Part shown: positions 20,610 through 30,314 of the stretch, in pieces
Position numbering within the stretch: position 1 is the stretch's first letter
Layout: every line of letters starts with the position of its first letter
Source: Merluccius polli
Taxonomy: Eukaryota; Chordata; Actinopteri; Gadiformes; Merlucciidae
Assembly: GCA_030340625.1 (NCBI GenBank)
Contig: JAOPHQ010001995.1
Coordinates: forward strand, 441,878 to 505,877
DNA: 64,000 nucleotides
Direction: 5' to 3'
Notes under the pieces: model-generated
The model's database searches: none
What the model saw: the letters and a program-made list of their open reading frames with translations, nothing else
What the model was told of the DNA's origin: nothing
Translations under genes and position numbers: made by a program

Positions 20610-22271
20610 GCCTATGCATCGAGAGCACTGACCGTTTCTGAGAGGAATTATGCACAAATAGAGAAGGAGTTATTAGCCATTGTGTTCGCTGTCAGAAAGT
20701 TTCACCAATAAGTTTATGGAGTGAGAGTGAATGTTCAATCAGACCACAAGCCACTGGAGAATATCCTCAAGAAGCCCCTTGGCACAGCTCCGTCCAGACT
20801 GCAGAGGATGTTACTCCAGCTGCAGAGGTATGACCTAAATGTCTTCTACAAGCCAGGTAAAGAGCTGCTGATTGCTGATACACTGTCTCGAGCTGTCATA
20901 CAAGACATGATAGAAGATGATGTGGCTGATGAGAAGGTGATCTACATTCTGGAGCCCACGGAGGCTCTCAGTACAGCATCTCTGGAAAAGCTCAAGAGGG
21001 AAACACAGGAAGACGAGACCCTACAGCTCCTGCAAAACAGACACAGTCAGGGCTGGCCACATCACAAGAAACAGGTGGACCTTCGTATGGCACAGTTCTG
21101 GCCTGTCAGGCACACTGTGTCAGTGAGAGATGGCATTTTGTTTGCTGGTGACAGGATAATCATTCCAAGCGTGCTCAGACAAGAAATGCTGCATCAGTTG
21201 CATGTGGCACATCAAGGAATGCAAAGAACAAAAGCCCTAGCCAGAAGACACTTCTACTGGCCAGGAATGATCAGAGACATTGAGCAAATGGTTGAGACCT
21301 ACAGTGCATGTCAACAGTTCCAGCCAAGAAACCAAAGAGAGCCATTGATCTCACATGACGTACCTGAGCTTCCGTGGCTCAAGTTGGGAGCAGACATCTT
21401 TGAAATTCAAGGTCAGTCATATCTCTTAATAGTGGACTATTTCTCAAAATACCCAGAGGTACTGAACATTAGTGACAAGACAGCACACACAGTCATTAGG
21501 AAAATGAAATCAGTGTTTTCCAGACTAGGAATTCCAAAAGAGATTGTGTGTGACCATGTACCATTCGCTAGTCAGGAAATGCATAGCTTTGCAACATCAT
21601 GGGGCATTCAACTCACTCACTCTAGCCCAGGCTATGCACAGTCTAATGGCCTAGCAGAGAGAAATGTAAAAACTGTGAAACAGGTAATCAAGAAGGCACA
21701 ACAAACAGGAATAGATCCTCTTCTTGCACTTCTCACCCTGAGGAACACGCCTGTCACAGGTATGGAATATTCTCCTGCTCAGATGCTCATGGGCAGGGTA
21801 CTGAGGAGCACTCTGCCTAGCTCCAGCTCCATTCTACAGCCTGCAGTACCCCAGAATGCACACTCTGTTCTCCAAGACCTGCAGAAAAGACAGCAACAGT
21901 ACTACAACAGGGGTACCAGGCGGCTTCCTGAGTTGAGCCCTGGCACCACCGTGTACATGGAAACTGCACAGGGCTGGTGTCCGGCTGTGGTCACTGAAGA
22001 GCGAGGTGAACCTCGTTCCTACAACATTGTGGCGTCTTCTGGGCAGCACTACAGACGCAACAGGCGCCATCTCAGAAGAACGCCAGTCTGTGCTCAGGCT
22101 ACTTCTGATGCAGACGTTGTCGATGAGGACCCGCCAGACTTGTCAGGTATGGGCACAGCAGAGAGTATGGACTCTCAGCCTTCATCCACACTGAATTCCA
22201 CTCACACCAGGAGTGGGAGAGTCGTCAGACCGCCTGAGAGGTTTAAAGACTTTCAGATGGGTCAACGCTGA
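20610..22271 (+). pseudogene. Gypsy A RNase H C-terminus and integrase
   Basis: RNase H resumes with SRALTVSERNYAQIEKELLA and has one stop (TAA near 20709) before a long open frame from 20721. The integrase finger has HVAHQG but YSACQ where CxxC is expected, so one zinc ligand appears lost. The core triad remains: ADIFEIQGQ, VCDHVPFAS (unusual in place of DNGPQF) and GLAERNVKT. The C-terminus ends in RSGRVVRPPERF, typical of gypsy pol. Confidence 0.88.
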
Positions 22272-22340
22272 TAGCTTGAGTGATGGACCACTTCTTGCAA
22301 AATTGAAAATTGTAAAAATAATATATATATATATATATAT

Positions 22341-22399
<59 letters not shown>

Positions 22400-22693
22400 G
22401 TACTATATGAAGAGTGTATGAAACAACAAAATGTGAAATGATGTTTGTTTGGTAACATCTTAAAGAGAAATGTTTGAAGTATCTTATAATGTGTTTCTTT
22501 AGCAGAAAAGTTTTGTATTTGACATGCCTTATACAGAAGTTGACACAATGTAGATGTTATTCAATCTGTGTCTTGGAGGTATTCACAAATGGAAGAACAA
22601 TACCAAACATACTAAGTTGAGTTTATTAGTACAGCACATGATTTCATTATAGATGGGTAAGCAATACAAGTGTTGAAGGTTAACCTCCATGTT
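22272..22693 (+). other. Gypsy A 3' untranslated region
   Basis: About 420 bp between pol and the polypurine tract. It contains a TA microsatellite and otherwise AT-rich unique-looking sequence. Confidence 0.6.
22319..22397. repeat. (TA)n microsatellite
   Basis: About 79 bp of TA repeats with an ACAC interruption near 22341. Confidence 0.95.
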
Positions 22694-22705
22694 AAGAAAG
22701 GGGGA
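22694..22705 (+). promoter_or_regulatory. Gypsy A polypurine tract
   Basis: AAGAAAGGGGGA abuts the 3' LTR. Confidence 0.8.
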
Positions 22706-22893
22706 TGTAGTATATAGTGCCGCGCACTGATACACTTGATGTTAATGTGACGTACGTAAGGATATGTTAGTGAAGTGTGTAGAGCGAAGCATGAAGTTGG
22801 TGCGGTTGTTACACGAGTGTGAAATAAACAGACACTGTTAATTACCTCCTGAGCTTTATTAAGAAGACACGGTCATGACAACAAACTATTACA
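22706..22893 (+). repeat. Gypsy A 3' LTR
   Basis: 188 bp, identical by eye to 11272-11459; followed by GACCC. Confidence 0.93.
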
Positions 22894-22898
22894 GACCC

Positions 22899-23371
22899 AG
22901 GAAAAACTCCACCAGTTTCTTTTAGCAAGTTAACTGTTTCAACACAACACAATGGAGGTATTAAAAGGAACCCAATGGTGGGCTTGTTCTAATAGTACAC
23001 ACACAACACTTAGGCTGCATCATGTTTGCTGGACATTGCATTAACTACCAAGCTTCCACGGGGTCCTTTAGGGCGGGTCCCACTCCCTCGGTTTGGTGAG
23101 GGGGGAATTTGCCAACAATAGCATTATTATTATTATTATACAATTATGTAATTATATGAAAGAACGAATAATAACGAATCATGCAGTTAAGAACTCTACT
23201 CCGCGTGTATGGCGATTTGTGTCCGACACGAGCACACACAATTAGTTAGGCTATATTGTAAAATTTGAGAGACATATTTGTTTGAGGGACAAGTCAACAC
23301 TGGTAATATTTTTCCGTCCTCGGTATGTCTATCATATGCCCTGACGGCCAGCTAAACTCTTTCCCAAACAC
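22899..23371. other. Unassigned sequence
   Basis: No gene seen. A segment at about 23145-23235 resembles 26965-27055 in direct orientation (shared blocks GAACGAATAAT, GCAGTTA and TGTGTCCGACAC), indicating an older repeat or duplication flanking the Harbinger pair. Confidence 0.5.
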
Positions 23372-23588
23372 GAGGGGGGTGTACTACGAACCTCGATTAG
23401 TGGGTTAGCGAGGTATGTTGCGCTCAAAGCCTGGGTTAGCTGTCCTACGAAAGTCGCTTTCTTTTAGCGTCGCTATATCACCATGGTAATGGCAACCAAA
23501 CCTGGTCGGGAGGAGGTTTTCAGCTAAGACTTTCCGATTAGATCGGCTTCTTAAAGCTGAGCGCCGCTTTCGGGACAGATCCGACCGC

Positions 23589-23999
23589 TTGGCATTGCCT
23601 GAGGATATTCTGTATGAGAGATACAGGTTCTCATCAGAGGATATTCTTTATGAGAGATACAGGTTCTCATCAGAGGGTATTCGCTATTTGATCGTCCTTG
23701 TTGGACCTTATGTAGGCAATGCTACAAAAAGAAGCCATGCGCAGTGTGTCTGTGTTTCACTGCGATTTGTTGCCACGGTATATTTGCATAGAGTTGGTGA
23801 TGCCGAAAATATAAGCAAAAATGTGCCTTGCGATACGCAAGGTTGTAGCTGTCCTAAATACACTGCTAAATATGTTCGTGGTGTTTCCCAACTTTTTGCC
23901 AACACAAACTGTCAAGTTGCAAGTTATCAACTTGCAGGTAAAAGAAAACACCTTTTTGCGAGAATGAGTGGTGGAGTGGCGGTAGCACGTCAGTCTTGA
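23589..23999 (+). pseudogene. Harbinger (HARBI1-type) transposase N-terminal fragment
   Basis: Contains LYERYRFSSEGIRYL, CVCVSLRFVAT and HRVGDAENISK, which match the N-terminal pattern of Harbinger nucleases (YRFSxEGI, LRFFAxGxF, VGDxxxxSxxTV). The DDE core is absent. A 42-bp tandem duplication repeats EDILYERYRFSS. The frame drifts after about residue 85. Confidence 0.75.
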
Positions 24000-24032
24000 G
24001 ATTCTGCGTGCTGGGTTCGATTCCCAAGTGAA
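23964..24032 (+). ncRNA. tRNA-like module (SINE head or tRNA relic) in H1
   Basis: GTGGTGGAGTGGCGGTAGC resembles an A box, and GGTTCGATTCC is a perfect B box at the right distance for a type 2-like or long tRNA. The same module is found inverted in H2 at 26088-26160. No complete cloverleaf was verified. It could be an RNA polymerase III promoter captured by the transposon. Confidence 0.45.
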
Positions 24033-24376
24033 GTGCATTTATGTGTAGTTTAATAAGTTATATTTCTTATGTCATATGGAATACTTATTCATTAATGTTA
24101 TGGAATTATCCAGTTTGGTAATCTAGATGGGGGTAAAAGGCATGATGATGGACAGGCAAGATATGAACCCCGGTCGCTGAAGGTGAATATCGTTGGGTTA
24201 CGCCCTTTTTATGTGAACGCGCATTGAAACTAAAGCGGAAAACCTGGCTTGACAAATTTACTTTAAGTGAGCTTCATGGAACCGTTTAACTCTGATCGCG
24301 AGTTTCGTATTTAGCAATCCAGGCTTTCCCAAGAAAGCCTGGGTATGTTCAGCGAGCTTCGTAGTATACCCCCCAG

Positions 24377-24876
24377 GACTCTGTAGATTATTTCTCACTT
24401 CCACAGGTTTATTGGAACGTAAGGGAAAAGGTGAAACTGCAACACAGAAATAAAAAGGCTGAATAAATTAACAAAGAAAAATGAATAATATGAATAAAGC
24501 TTGAATAAAGCTAATTTCCAATCCACTATAACATGTTGCATTTCATTTTGTACTTTTGTATCTCAAATGTAAATAAACAAGAATATTTACATGTAAACAA
24601 CATTCATTTTGGTCATTACAACACTATTACTGTTGTCAAAATGACGCATGTGTGACTTAACATGGCATTCGTATGGCCGTAGTACATTTAGACTATCTTT
24701 AGAAGATACCTTAAAAACTTTACAAAACTTTACACTGGAGTCAAAATAATGATGAATACTTTCAAAAGAAATCAAAATACAAAGAATACATACCAACGAT
24801 GCTACGTTAAGCATAAGATGTCGACAGATTCAATTGGATTGCACTGGATTGACTAGACTTGAATGAAATGCTGAAC
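24377..24876. other. Unassigned sequence between H1 and H2
   Basis: 500 bp, AT-rich, no gene or terminal repeats recognised. Confidence 0.5.
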
Positions 24877-25081
24877 CAGGGGGGTATACTACAAAGCTCG
24901 CTGAACATACCCAGGCTTTCTTTGGATAACCTGGATCGACAAATACGAAACTCGCAATCAGAGTTAAACGGTACCACGAAGCTCACTTACGAGTCAATTT
25001 GTCAAGCCAGGTTTTCCGCTTTAGTTTCAATGCACGTTCACCTAAAAAAGGGCGTAGCCCAACGTCATTCACCTTGACGAA

Positions 25082-25255
25082 ATGGATCCAACGGAGCAAA
25101 CACGGGCTATGTATTTCACTCAGGAGGAGCAAGTAGCGATTATGAACTCATACGAGGAGTTTAAAAAGCAAATAACGGCAAGGGGCAATACAGTTGCCCA
25201 TAATAAGGCTAGGGAGGCGTGCTGGCAAAAAATAGCAGATTCTGTGAATGCGTGA
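25082..25255 (+). pseudogene. Harbinger Myb/SANT-like accessory protein, truncated (57 aa)
   Basis: Reads YFTQEEQVAIMNSYEEFKKQ and then GNTVAHNKAREACWQKIAD, the pattern of the Myb/SANT-like DNA-binding protein that accompanies Harbinger transposases and helps nuclear import and end binding. A stop follows VNA, where an intron lies in the H3 relative (44985-45071), so the visible part is probably the first exon only. It lies on the strand opposite the transposase fragment, as usual in this superfamily. Confidence 0.75.
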
Positions 25256-25341
25256 AAAGATTCTGCATAGCCTAATTGTCTAAAAATAACTATGCCAAAT
25301 GCAGAATTGTTCGCCATTAATCCCAATAGAGTGCATATGAT

Positions 25342-25795
25342 TGTTACGGGGAAGTAGAGCGAGTGGACCCAAATGCTCAACACAGAGAGACACTGGCACA
25401 GAGAGAAAATGATATGAGGTTTTACTGTGGGCAACAAATACTTGAAGGAAGGGAACAGGATGAGGGGCTCAGCAACAGGCGGGTAGTCGGACAGGCGAGG
25501 GTTCGGCAACAGGCGGGTAGTCGGACAGGCGAGCGTTCGGCAACAGGCGGGTAGTCGGACAGGCGAGGGTTCGGCAACAGGCGGGTAGTCGGACAGGTGA
25601 GGGTTCGGCAACAGGCAGGTCGGCAGGTGTGTAGAGTAAACAACGATCTAGCAATGATTGTCTGGAGATCCGGGGTTGAAATACTGTGTGCTGATGAGAT
25701 TGCCGGCAGGTGTGTAGAGCGCGGGAGATGAATGGGTGACGTAGAATGAGAGATGCACAGGCCCCTGCTAGGTGGCAGAAGTGGACGGCGTGACA
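25342..25795. mobile_element. LTR-like insertion in H2 with perfect 5-bp duplication
   Basis: 454 bp, TGTTACGGGG to CGGCGTGACA, flanked by ATGAT on both sides (25337-25341, 25796-25800). TG...CA ends and a 5-bp duplication suit a solo LTR, but the ends also form a short inverted repeat, so a small DNA transposon is possible. A related sequence spans 61528-62632. Confidence 0.65.
25471..25620. repeat. 34-bp minisatellite
   Basis: Slightly over four near-identical 34-bp units (GGCAACAGGCGGGTAGTCGG plus ACAGGCGAGGGTTC). Related motifs recur at 62395-62480. Confidence 0.9.
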
Positions 25796-25903
25796 ATGAT
25801 TGCAAAATGCAAAAGCAACCTCCAATTTGCTTTATTGTGTAATTTAGGGAATTCATTTCAAATACATCCTGTAAGAAACGTATTGCATGTGCTGGAAGGT
25901 AGC

Positions 25904-25972
25904 GACGGTGGTGTGGTGGATTAGTATGTGAGCTGAACGCCAGCGACCGGGGTTCATATCTTGCCTGTCCAT
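25904..25972 (+). ncRNA. Second tRNA-like module in H2
   Basis: GTGGTGTGGTGGATTAGTA resembles an A box and GGGGTTCATATCTTGCC a degenerate B box. Its 3' part is present inverted in H1 near 24150-24185. It points toward the other module at 26088-26160. No cloverleaf proven. Confidence 0.35.
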
Positions 25973-26087
25973 CATCATGCCTTTTACCCCCATCTAGATT
26001 ACCAAACTGGATAATTCCATTACATTAATGAATAAGTATTCCATATGACATAAGAAATATAACTACTAATTAAACTACACATAAATG

Positions 26088-26160
26088 CACTTCACTTGGG
26101 AAACGAACCCAGCACGCAGAATCTCAAGACTGACGCACTACCTCTACTCTACCACTCATT
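26088..26160 (-). ncRNA. tRNA-like module in H2, inverted copy of the H1 module
   Basis: The minus strand carries the same A-box-like and B-box-like sequences as 23964-24032, with a B-box change (GGTTCGTTTCC). Confidence 0.42.
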
Positions 26161-26181
26161 CACACAAACAGGTGTTTTCTT

Positions 26182-26511
26182 TTACCCACAAGTTGATAAC
26201 TTGCAACTTGACAGTTTGTGTTGGCAAAAAGCTGGGAAACACCACAAACATACAGTATTTAGCAGTGTATTTAGGGCAGCTACAACCTTGCGTATCGCAA
26301 GGCACACTGTATTTTTGCTTATATTTTCGGTATGCAAATATGTACCCTTGCCAAAAAATCGCAGTGAAACACAGACACACTGCGCAACAGTAAGCGCACG
26401 GCTTCTTTTTGTAGCATTGCCTACATAAGGTCCAACAAGGACAATCAAATAGCGAATACCCTCTGATAACCTGTATCTCTCATAATGAATATCCTCAGGC
26501 TCCGAGGTCAA
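26182..26511 (-). pseudogene. Harbinger transposase fragment in H2
   Basis: Minus-strand EDIHYERYRLSEGIRYL, HTENISKNTVCLAIRKVV and CVCVSLRFFGKGTYL match the H1 fragment and the HARBI1 N-terminus. Frame lesions and no DDE core. Confidence 0.75.
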
Positions 26512-26741
26512 CTGTAATACCTACAAATGGTGACGCCATCGTAAAAGGAGGGGCTAGGAAGCGGCGCTCAGCTTTAAGAAGCCGATCTAATCGGAAAGTC
26601 TTAGCTGAAAACCTCCTCCCGACCAGGTTTGGTTGCCAGCATAAGTTACCATGGTGATATAGCGACGCTAAAAGAAAGCTACTTTTGTAGGACAGCTAAC
26701 CCAGGCTTTGAGCGCAACATACCTCTCAGTACACCCCCCAG

Positions 26742-27481
26742 GTAGAAACGTGAGTGAATGATTTTCCTAAGAGTCACGCGATAGGCCAATTCGAATCATG
26801 TCATCTTAAAGTTAACACATCCTAAATAGGAACACATAGGAAATGCATATGGCTGGAACACATTAGAATTCAGAAATGCTGACTAAATGTAAAGCATATA
26901 TTTTTAAACATTAAACATCAAACTTATGCTTTTAAGACATTTTCTTACTCATAACAAAACAAATATAATTATATGAATGAACGAATAATGAACGAATCAA
27001 GCAGTTATCTCGGAGACACAAAACGTTTGCCGATGTGTGTCCGACACAAAAACATTATATTATATATATTGATAGTTTATATTTTGTACACTTTAACAAT
27101 TCTAGAACATGAAAAATCCAATGTGTGTATGTGGGAGTCTAAGAGTTTAAAAGTCATTCCATAAAATTTGGATAGTAAGGTAATATACAAAGTTTGAATT
27201 ATTGTTCTAGCATAAAGCATGAAGGATGAGTTGAGTAGGGAAGTTTGGGAATAATAATAATAGGCTAATAATAACAACAATAATAGGCTAATAATAATAA
27301 GTGTAGATTTCAAAACCCTGTAGCAGAGTGTAAACCTTGAAAGTTGACGCGTGTTCCACACAGCTGACACCGACGCCTCTCGTAGATGAAAGCAAAAAAG
27401 GATTTATTGATCCACTTTTCTTTGTAAAAGTTGGTGATAACAAAAACATTTCTTTGCATTGAATATGCAAACGTCGGCAGG
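26742..27481. other. Unassigned AT-rich sequence
   Basis: No gene. Holds ATA/TAATAA simple sequence at 27250-27300 and the segment resembling 23145-23235. Confidence 0.5.
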
Positions 27482-27485
27482 TTAA

Positions 27486-28841
27486 AGGCCGTGGTGCAGG
27501 TTTATTTTTCTAACCAATTTGCGTATTTGCTTGTTGGTAATAAACATTTAAACTGTTATTAATTGTATTTGATGTTGTTGGGTATCACAAAACGTAATAT
27601 AATACGAAAAAGTAGCTACTATTTTAGCAGTTTGTGATTGATTCTCATTTCCCGCACAATGCATTGCATGACGTCACATCGGTGAGACGACAGACCAAAG
27701 CCCGCCTTGAGACCATTGAGAGAGACGAGTAGAGAGAGACTAGTAAGAGATTGTTCAGCATATTATACAGATAAATAGATAAATACATATATATAGTTAT
27801 ATATATTATATTATATTAGTATAGTATTTATCTATCAATCTATCAACAGTATTTGCAGTAGTTGATGTACTCGTCGCATTGCTGCTCGAAGGTGTACTGC
27901 CTCGTAAAGCGGTGCCGGCGTCTGTCTCACTGTCAGCGTCACCCGTGCTGCTTTGTTGTCTTCCGCTATCTTCTCCTTGAGCGACAGTACCTCGACCAAT
28001 GGGATGAGCGTATTCTGTATCGTCATACTCGTGTGTGAATATGCTGTCAGCTCATTGGTCACAGACCAGGACAGGGCCCCGAACAACTTTACCGTACATG
28101 TCCATATAACGCGCCCTGTTATTCTTTTCCATTGGCATTTTACTATATGGCTATGTTTTGACTCTCACAGTAATACGGGACAAAGTGCGTCCCTGTTCAG
28201 CTCAATACGGGACGGCTGCTTTAGTTTCTAAATACGGACGAGTCCGTGTTTCAAGGGACGGTTGCACTGCACTATGCACTGCTGTTCATAGACCGCTCCA
28301 GCGCTCGTTGCTTTCTAAATGGTAGCTAGCAACTCACCAGGACACTTCACCAACATTGTGGGTCTTGCCACAATTAAAGAGAAATAAGAAATAAAGCCTT
28401 CGCTGTTGTATGTTGTTATTGAGACTAAAATAGGTTTGTTTCGCCAATGTTTAGTAGCCGGCCCCACGTTCAATGTATTAAACAATAATGTCCGCCCGTC
28501 AGGGACGTCCCGACATCAAAACTGAAAATTACATTTATAGCAGCATAGCGCTACTGTGGTGGTGTATTAAATAATTTCAATAGCAGTATGTATTTTGATA
28601 GTGTGCAGGTTTAACTTTCTAACGAAGACGCCATAGTTCTAGTACAAGGCTGAGGCTTCCTTCCACACGTCTCACTCATGTGACGTCATCGCCGATTTGT
28701 GTTAAAAAGAACCGTTGCTACCAAAAACGACAAAAACTGGACTTTAACACCATTTTGGAGACATTTCTAACTTTATATACATATCTTGAGTGCGTTATGT
28801 ACCCATTAATCAAAAGTGGTGTTTAACCTGCACCATGGCCT
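27486..28841. mobile_element. TTAA-flanked DNA transposon, non-autonomous
   Basis: 1,356 bp with inverted ends AGGCCRTGGTGCAGGTT and TTAA on both sides (27482-27485, 28842-28845), as for piggyBac or Kolobok. Sub-terminal segments near 27660-27710 and 28660-28695 are also inverted copies (TGACGTCA cores). A 60-80-aa reading frame at 27835-28086 (-) is not recognised. Confidence 0.82.
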
Positions 28842-28845
28842 TTAA

Positions 28846-29483
28846 TCCACCACTCGTTTACAGTGGTCTATAACAAAACACGCCACGGTCAGAAAACTGT
28901 GTGGCTCCACCCTACTCCAGCTGCTACTAACCACAAGGTGTCTTTAAGGCTACATCTACACTAATACATTTTCGTCTTAAAATGCATAACTTTTACTATT
29001 GTACACACTACTCTGGCTTTTAGAACCCCTAAGCGGAGATTATTGAAACCACTGCTGACCCAGTTTAATTTTGAATACTTGTGTTTCAGTCTGGACTAGT
29101 CTGGACGGGCAGATACAGAGATTTTAGAGACTGATGACGCAGACACCCACGCTCGCTTCCTGATTGGGTCTTATCAGTCATTATGATGTGTCCTTCCCTG
29201 ATTAGTCACGCCCCTATCACGTGACCCTTTCTGAAAGGAAACAAACCTCATCAGCCTCAAGGCAGTTTATTCAATATTGAAACAATTACTCAACTTAAAA
29301 AAGGGAGCCATTAGGAAAGGGAAATTCTCAACGTCCCTATTCAACAGTCTTTCAGAAAAACAGCCTTATCACAAAAAAAGGATATCAGTCTTTACCGCTG
29401 GCCCGTTCATCTTCTAAAAGCAGACACAGCTTTGTAATAGGTCTGAATAAAACACTAGTCTCGAGGCGTTATCTCGAAGTGAC
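28846..29483. other. Unassigned sequence
   Basis: About 640 bp. GGCTACATCTACACTAATAC at 28951 looks like a DNA transposon end, but I could not find its partner. No gene. Confidence 0.4.
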
Positions 29484-29487
29484 TTAA

Positions 29488-30314
29488 AGGGGAAATGAAC
29501 CCAAAAACAACACTATGCTCCAACACTATATTTCATCACATGAATAAAGTTGATTGTGCTGCCATCAAATGTACTAACTCCATATAAAAAAGAAAATAAT
29601 TTAACGGCTACAGTAACGGTGATTTGACGCGTCATCAAATCACCGGAAGAAAAATGCACGACTACAAGTTACAAGTTAACGTTCTGAATGTTCTGAATGG
29701 GGGGCGGGTCTTGAGCGAGATGATTGACAGTATCGTTCTTTGGTTGACAGCGGCAGCTATAAGTAGGCTAACGTTAGAAGAACTGCTGCTGCTAACCAAA
29801 GAAGGTGAGCCTCACGAAAATAATGGACGATACCGACAGCGATTTTTTGGTTGCTGAGGAGATTAATGCTGACCCATTTGAAGGCTATTTATTTGAGCCG
29901 GAATATTCTCCCGCTGAAGTAAGGCAACGGAGGGAACAACAGCAGGCAGCTCCGGATAACACCATTGTTGCGGCTGACCGTCCTCGAGTTGACAGCAGTT
30001 GGTGGTGCTCCTGTCAACATTGCCCACCACAACCAACAGAAGTGGAGTCACTTTGTTGTCGGGAATGGAACCGCGGTCAGTTTTTGCTAACAGAGGTATC
30101 CGAGCTGTCCTGCCTAACAGAGCACAGCAGCTTTCACGCTCATCTGGATAGAGGGGTCCTGGAAACATTTTTCCACTTGGAGAGAATAAACTGGAAGAAA
30201 CAGAGACGATCTGGTCTAGTGGGTGGAGCTAATGACTCAGATCCACGCAGTGCATTCTGGTTAAGTGAGTCCATCAAAATAGTTCCGAAAATTATGCTTC
30301 AACACACTATCTAA
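29488..30314 (+). mobile_element. 5' part of a second TTAA-type (Kolobok-like) element
   Basis: Begins TTAA then AGGGGAAATGAACCC. It carries the P2X7-type ORF. No inverse end was found downstream, so the 3' part with any transposase is missing. Confidence 0.5.
29805..30314 (+). CDS. P2X7-type cysteine-rich domain protein (transposon-associated, 169 aa)
   Basis: Two ATGs (29805 and 29823) are possible; the second gives MDDTDSDFL. YLFEPEYSPAEVRQRREQQ is followed by a cysteine pattern WCSCQHC...CCREW...SCLTEHSSFHAHL...VLETFFHLE, which resembles the intracellular C-terminal zinc domain of P2X purinoceptor 7. Many fish genomes carry such proteins in transposon-linked genes without the ion channel part. 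There are no membrane segments here, so it is not a channel. The last 40 residues look unrelated and the frame ends near where element similarity seems lost. Confidence 0.65.
   Translation: MSLTKIMDDTDSDFLVAEEINADPFEGYLFEPEYSPAEVRQRREQQQAAPDNTIVAADRPRVDSSWWCSCQHCPPQPTEVESLCCREWNRGQFLLTEVSELSCLTEHSSFHAHLDRGVLETFFHLERINWKKQRRSGLVGGANDSDPRSAFWLSESIKIVPKIMLQHTI

Larger units (their letters stand above)
11272..22893 (+). mobile_element. Gypsy A: Ty3/Gypsy LTR retrotransposon with nested insertions
   Basis: LTRs of 188 bp at 11272-11459 and 22706-22893 read as identical, begin TG, end CA, and are flanked by a perfect GACCC duplication (11267-11271, 22894-22898). Internal order is gag, CCHC knuckle, protease, RT, RNase H, integrase, the Ty3/Gypsy order. 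Gypsy B (11726-17426) splits gag and a hAT element (19536-20609) splits RNase H. Without these the element would be about 4.8 kb. Confidence 0.92.
23375..24373 (+). mobile_element. Harbinger element H1, internally deleted
   Basis: 999 bp with ends GGGGGTGTACTACGAACC and GGTTCGTAGTATACCCCC-like inverse, flanked by GAG on the left and CAG on the right. CWG duplications are known for fish Harbinger elements, so the left copy looks mutated. It holds a transposase fragment and a tRNA-like module but no Myb-like gene. H2 is a relative in opposite orientation. Confidence 0.75.
24880..26738 (-). mobile_element. Harbinger element H2
   Basis: 1,859 bp, ends GGGGGTATACTAC and GTACACCCCC, flanked by CAG on both sides (24877-24879, 26739-26741), a CWG target as known for fish Harbingers. 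Left end matches the right end of H1, so the two are inverted relative to each other. It carries a Myb/SANT-like fragment, two tRNA-like modules, a transposase fragment and an inserted LTR-like element. Confidence 0.82.

Noticed and set aside
22243..22548. Minus-strand frame rich in Ile/Tyr
   Set aside because: Translation of the TA microsatellite.
25471..25620. CRISPR-like array
   Set aside because: The 34-bp units have no spacers and the genome is eukaryotic; it is a minisatellite.
25120..25856. Overlapping Pro/Arg/Leu-rich reading frames on the minus strand
   Set aside because: They reflect the 34-bp minisatellite read in several frames.
27835..28086. Possible hAT transposase fragment
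   Set aside because: No catalytic or dimerisation motif is visible, and the surrounding ends are TTAA-type.
29624..29857. Upstream ORF before the P2X7-type protein
   Set aside because: Overlaps the better ORF in another frame and has no recognisable domain.
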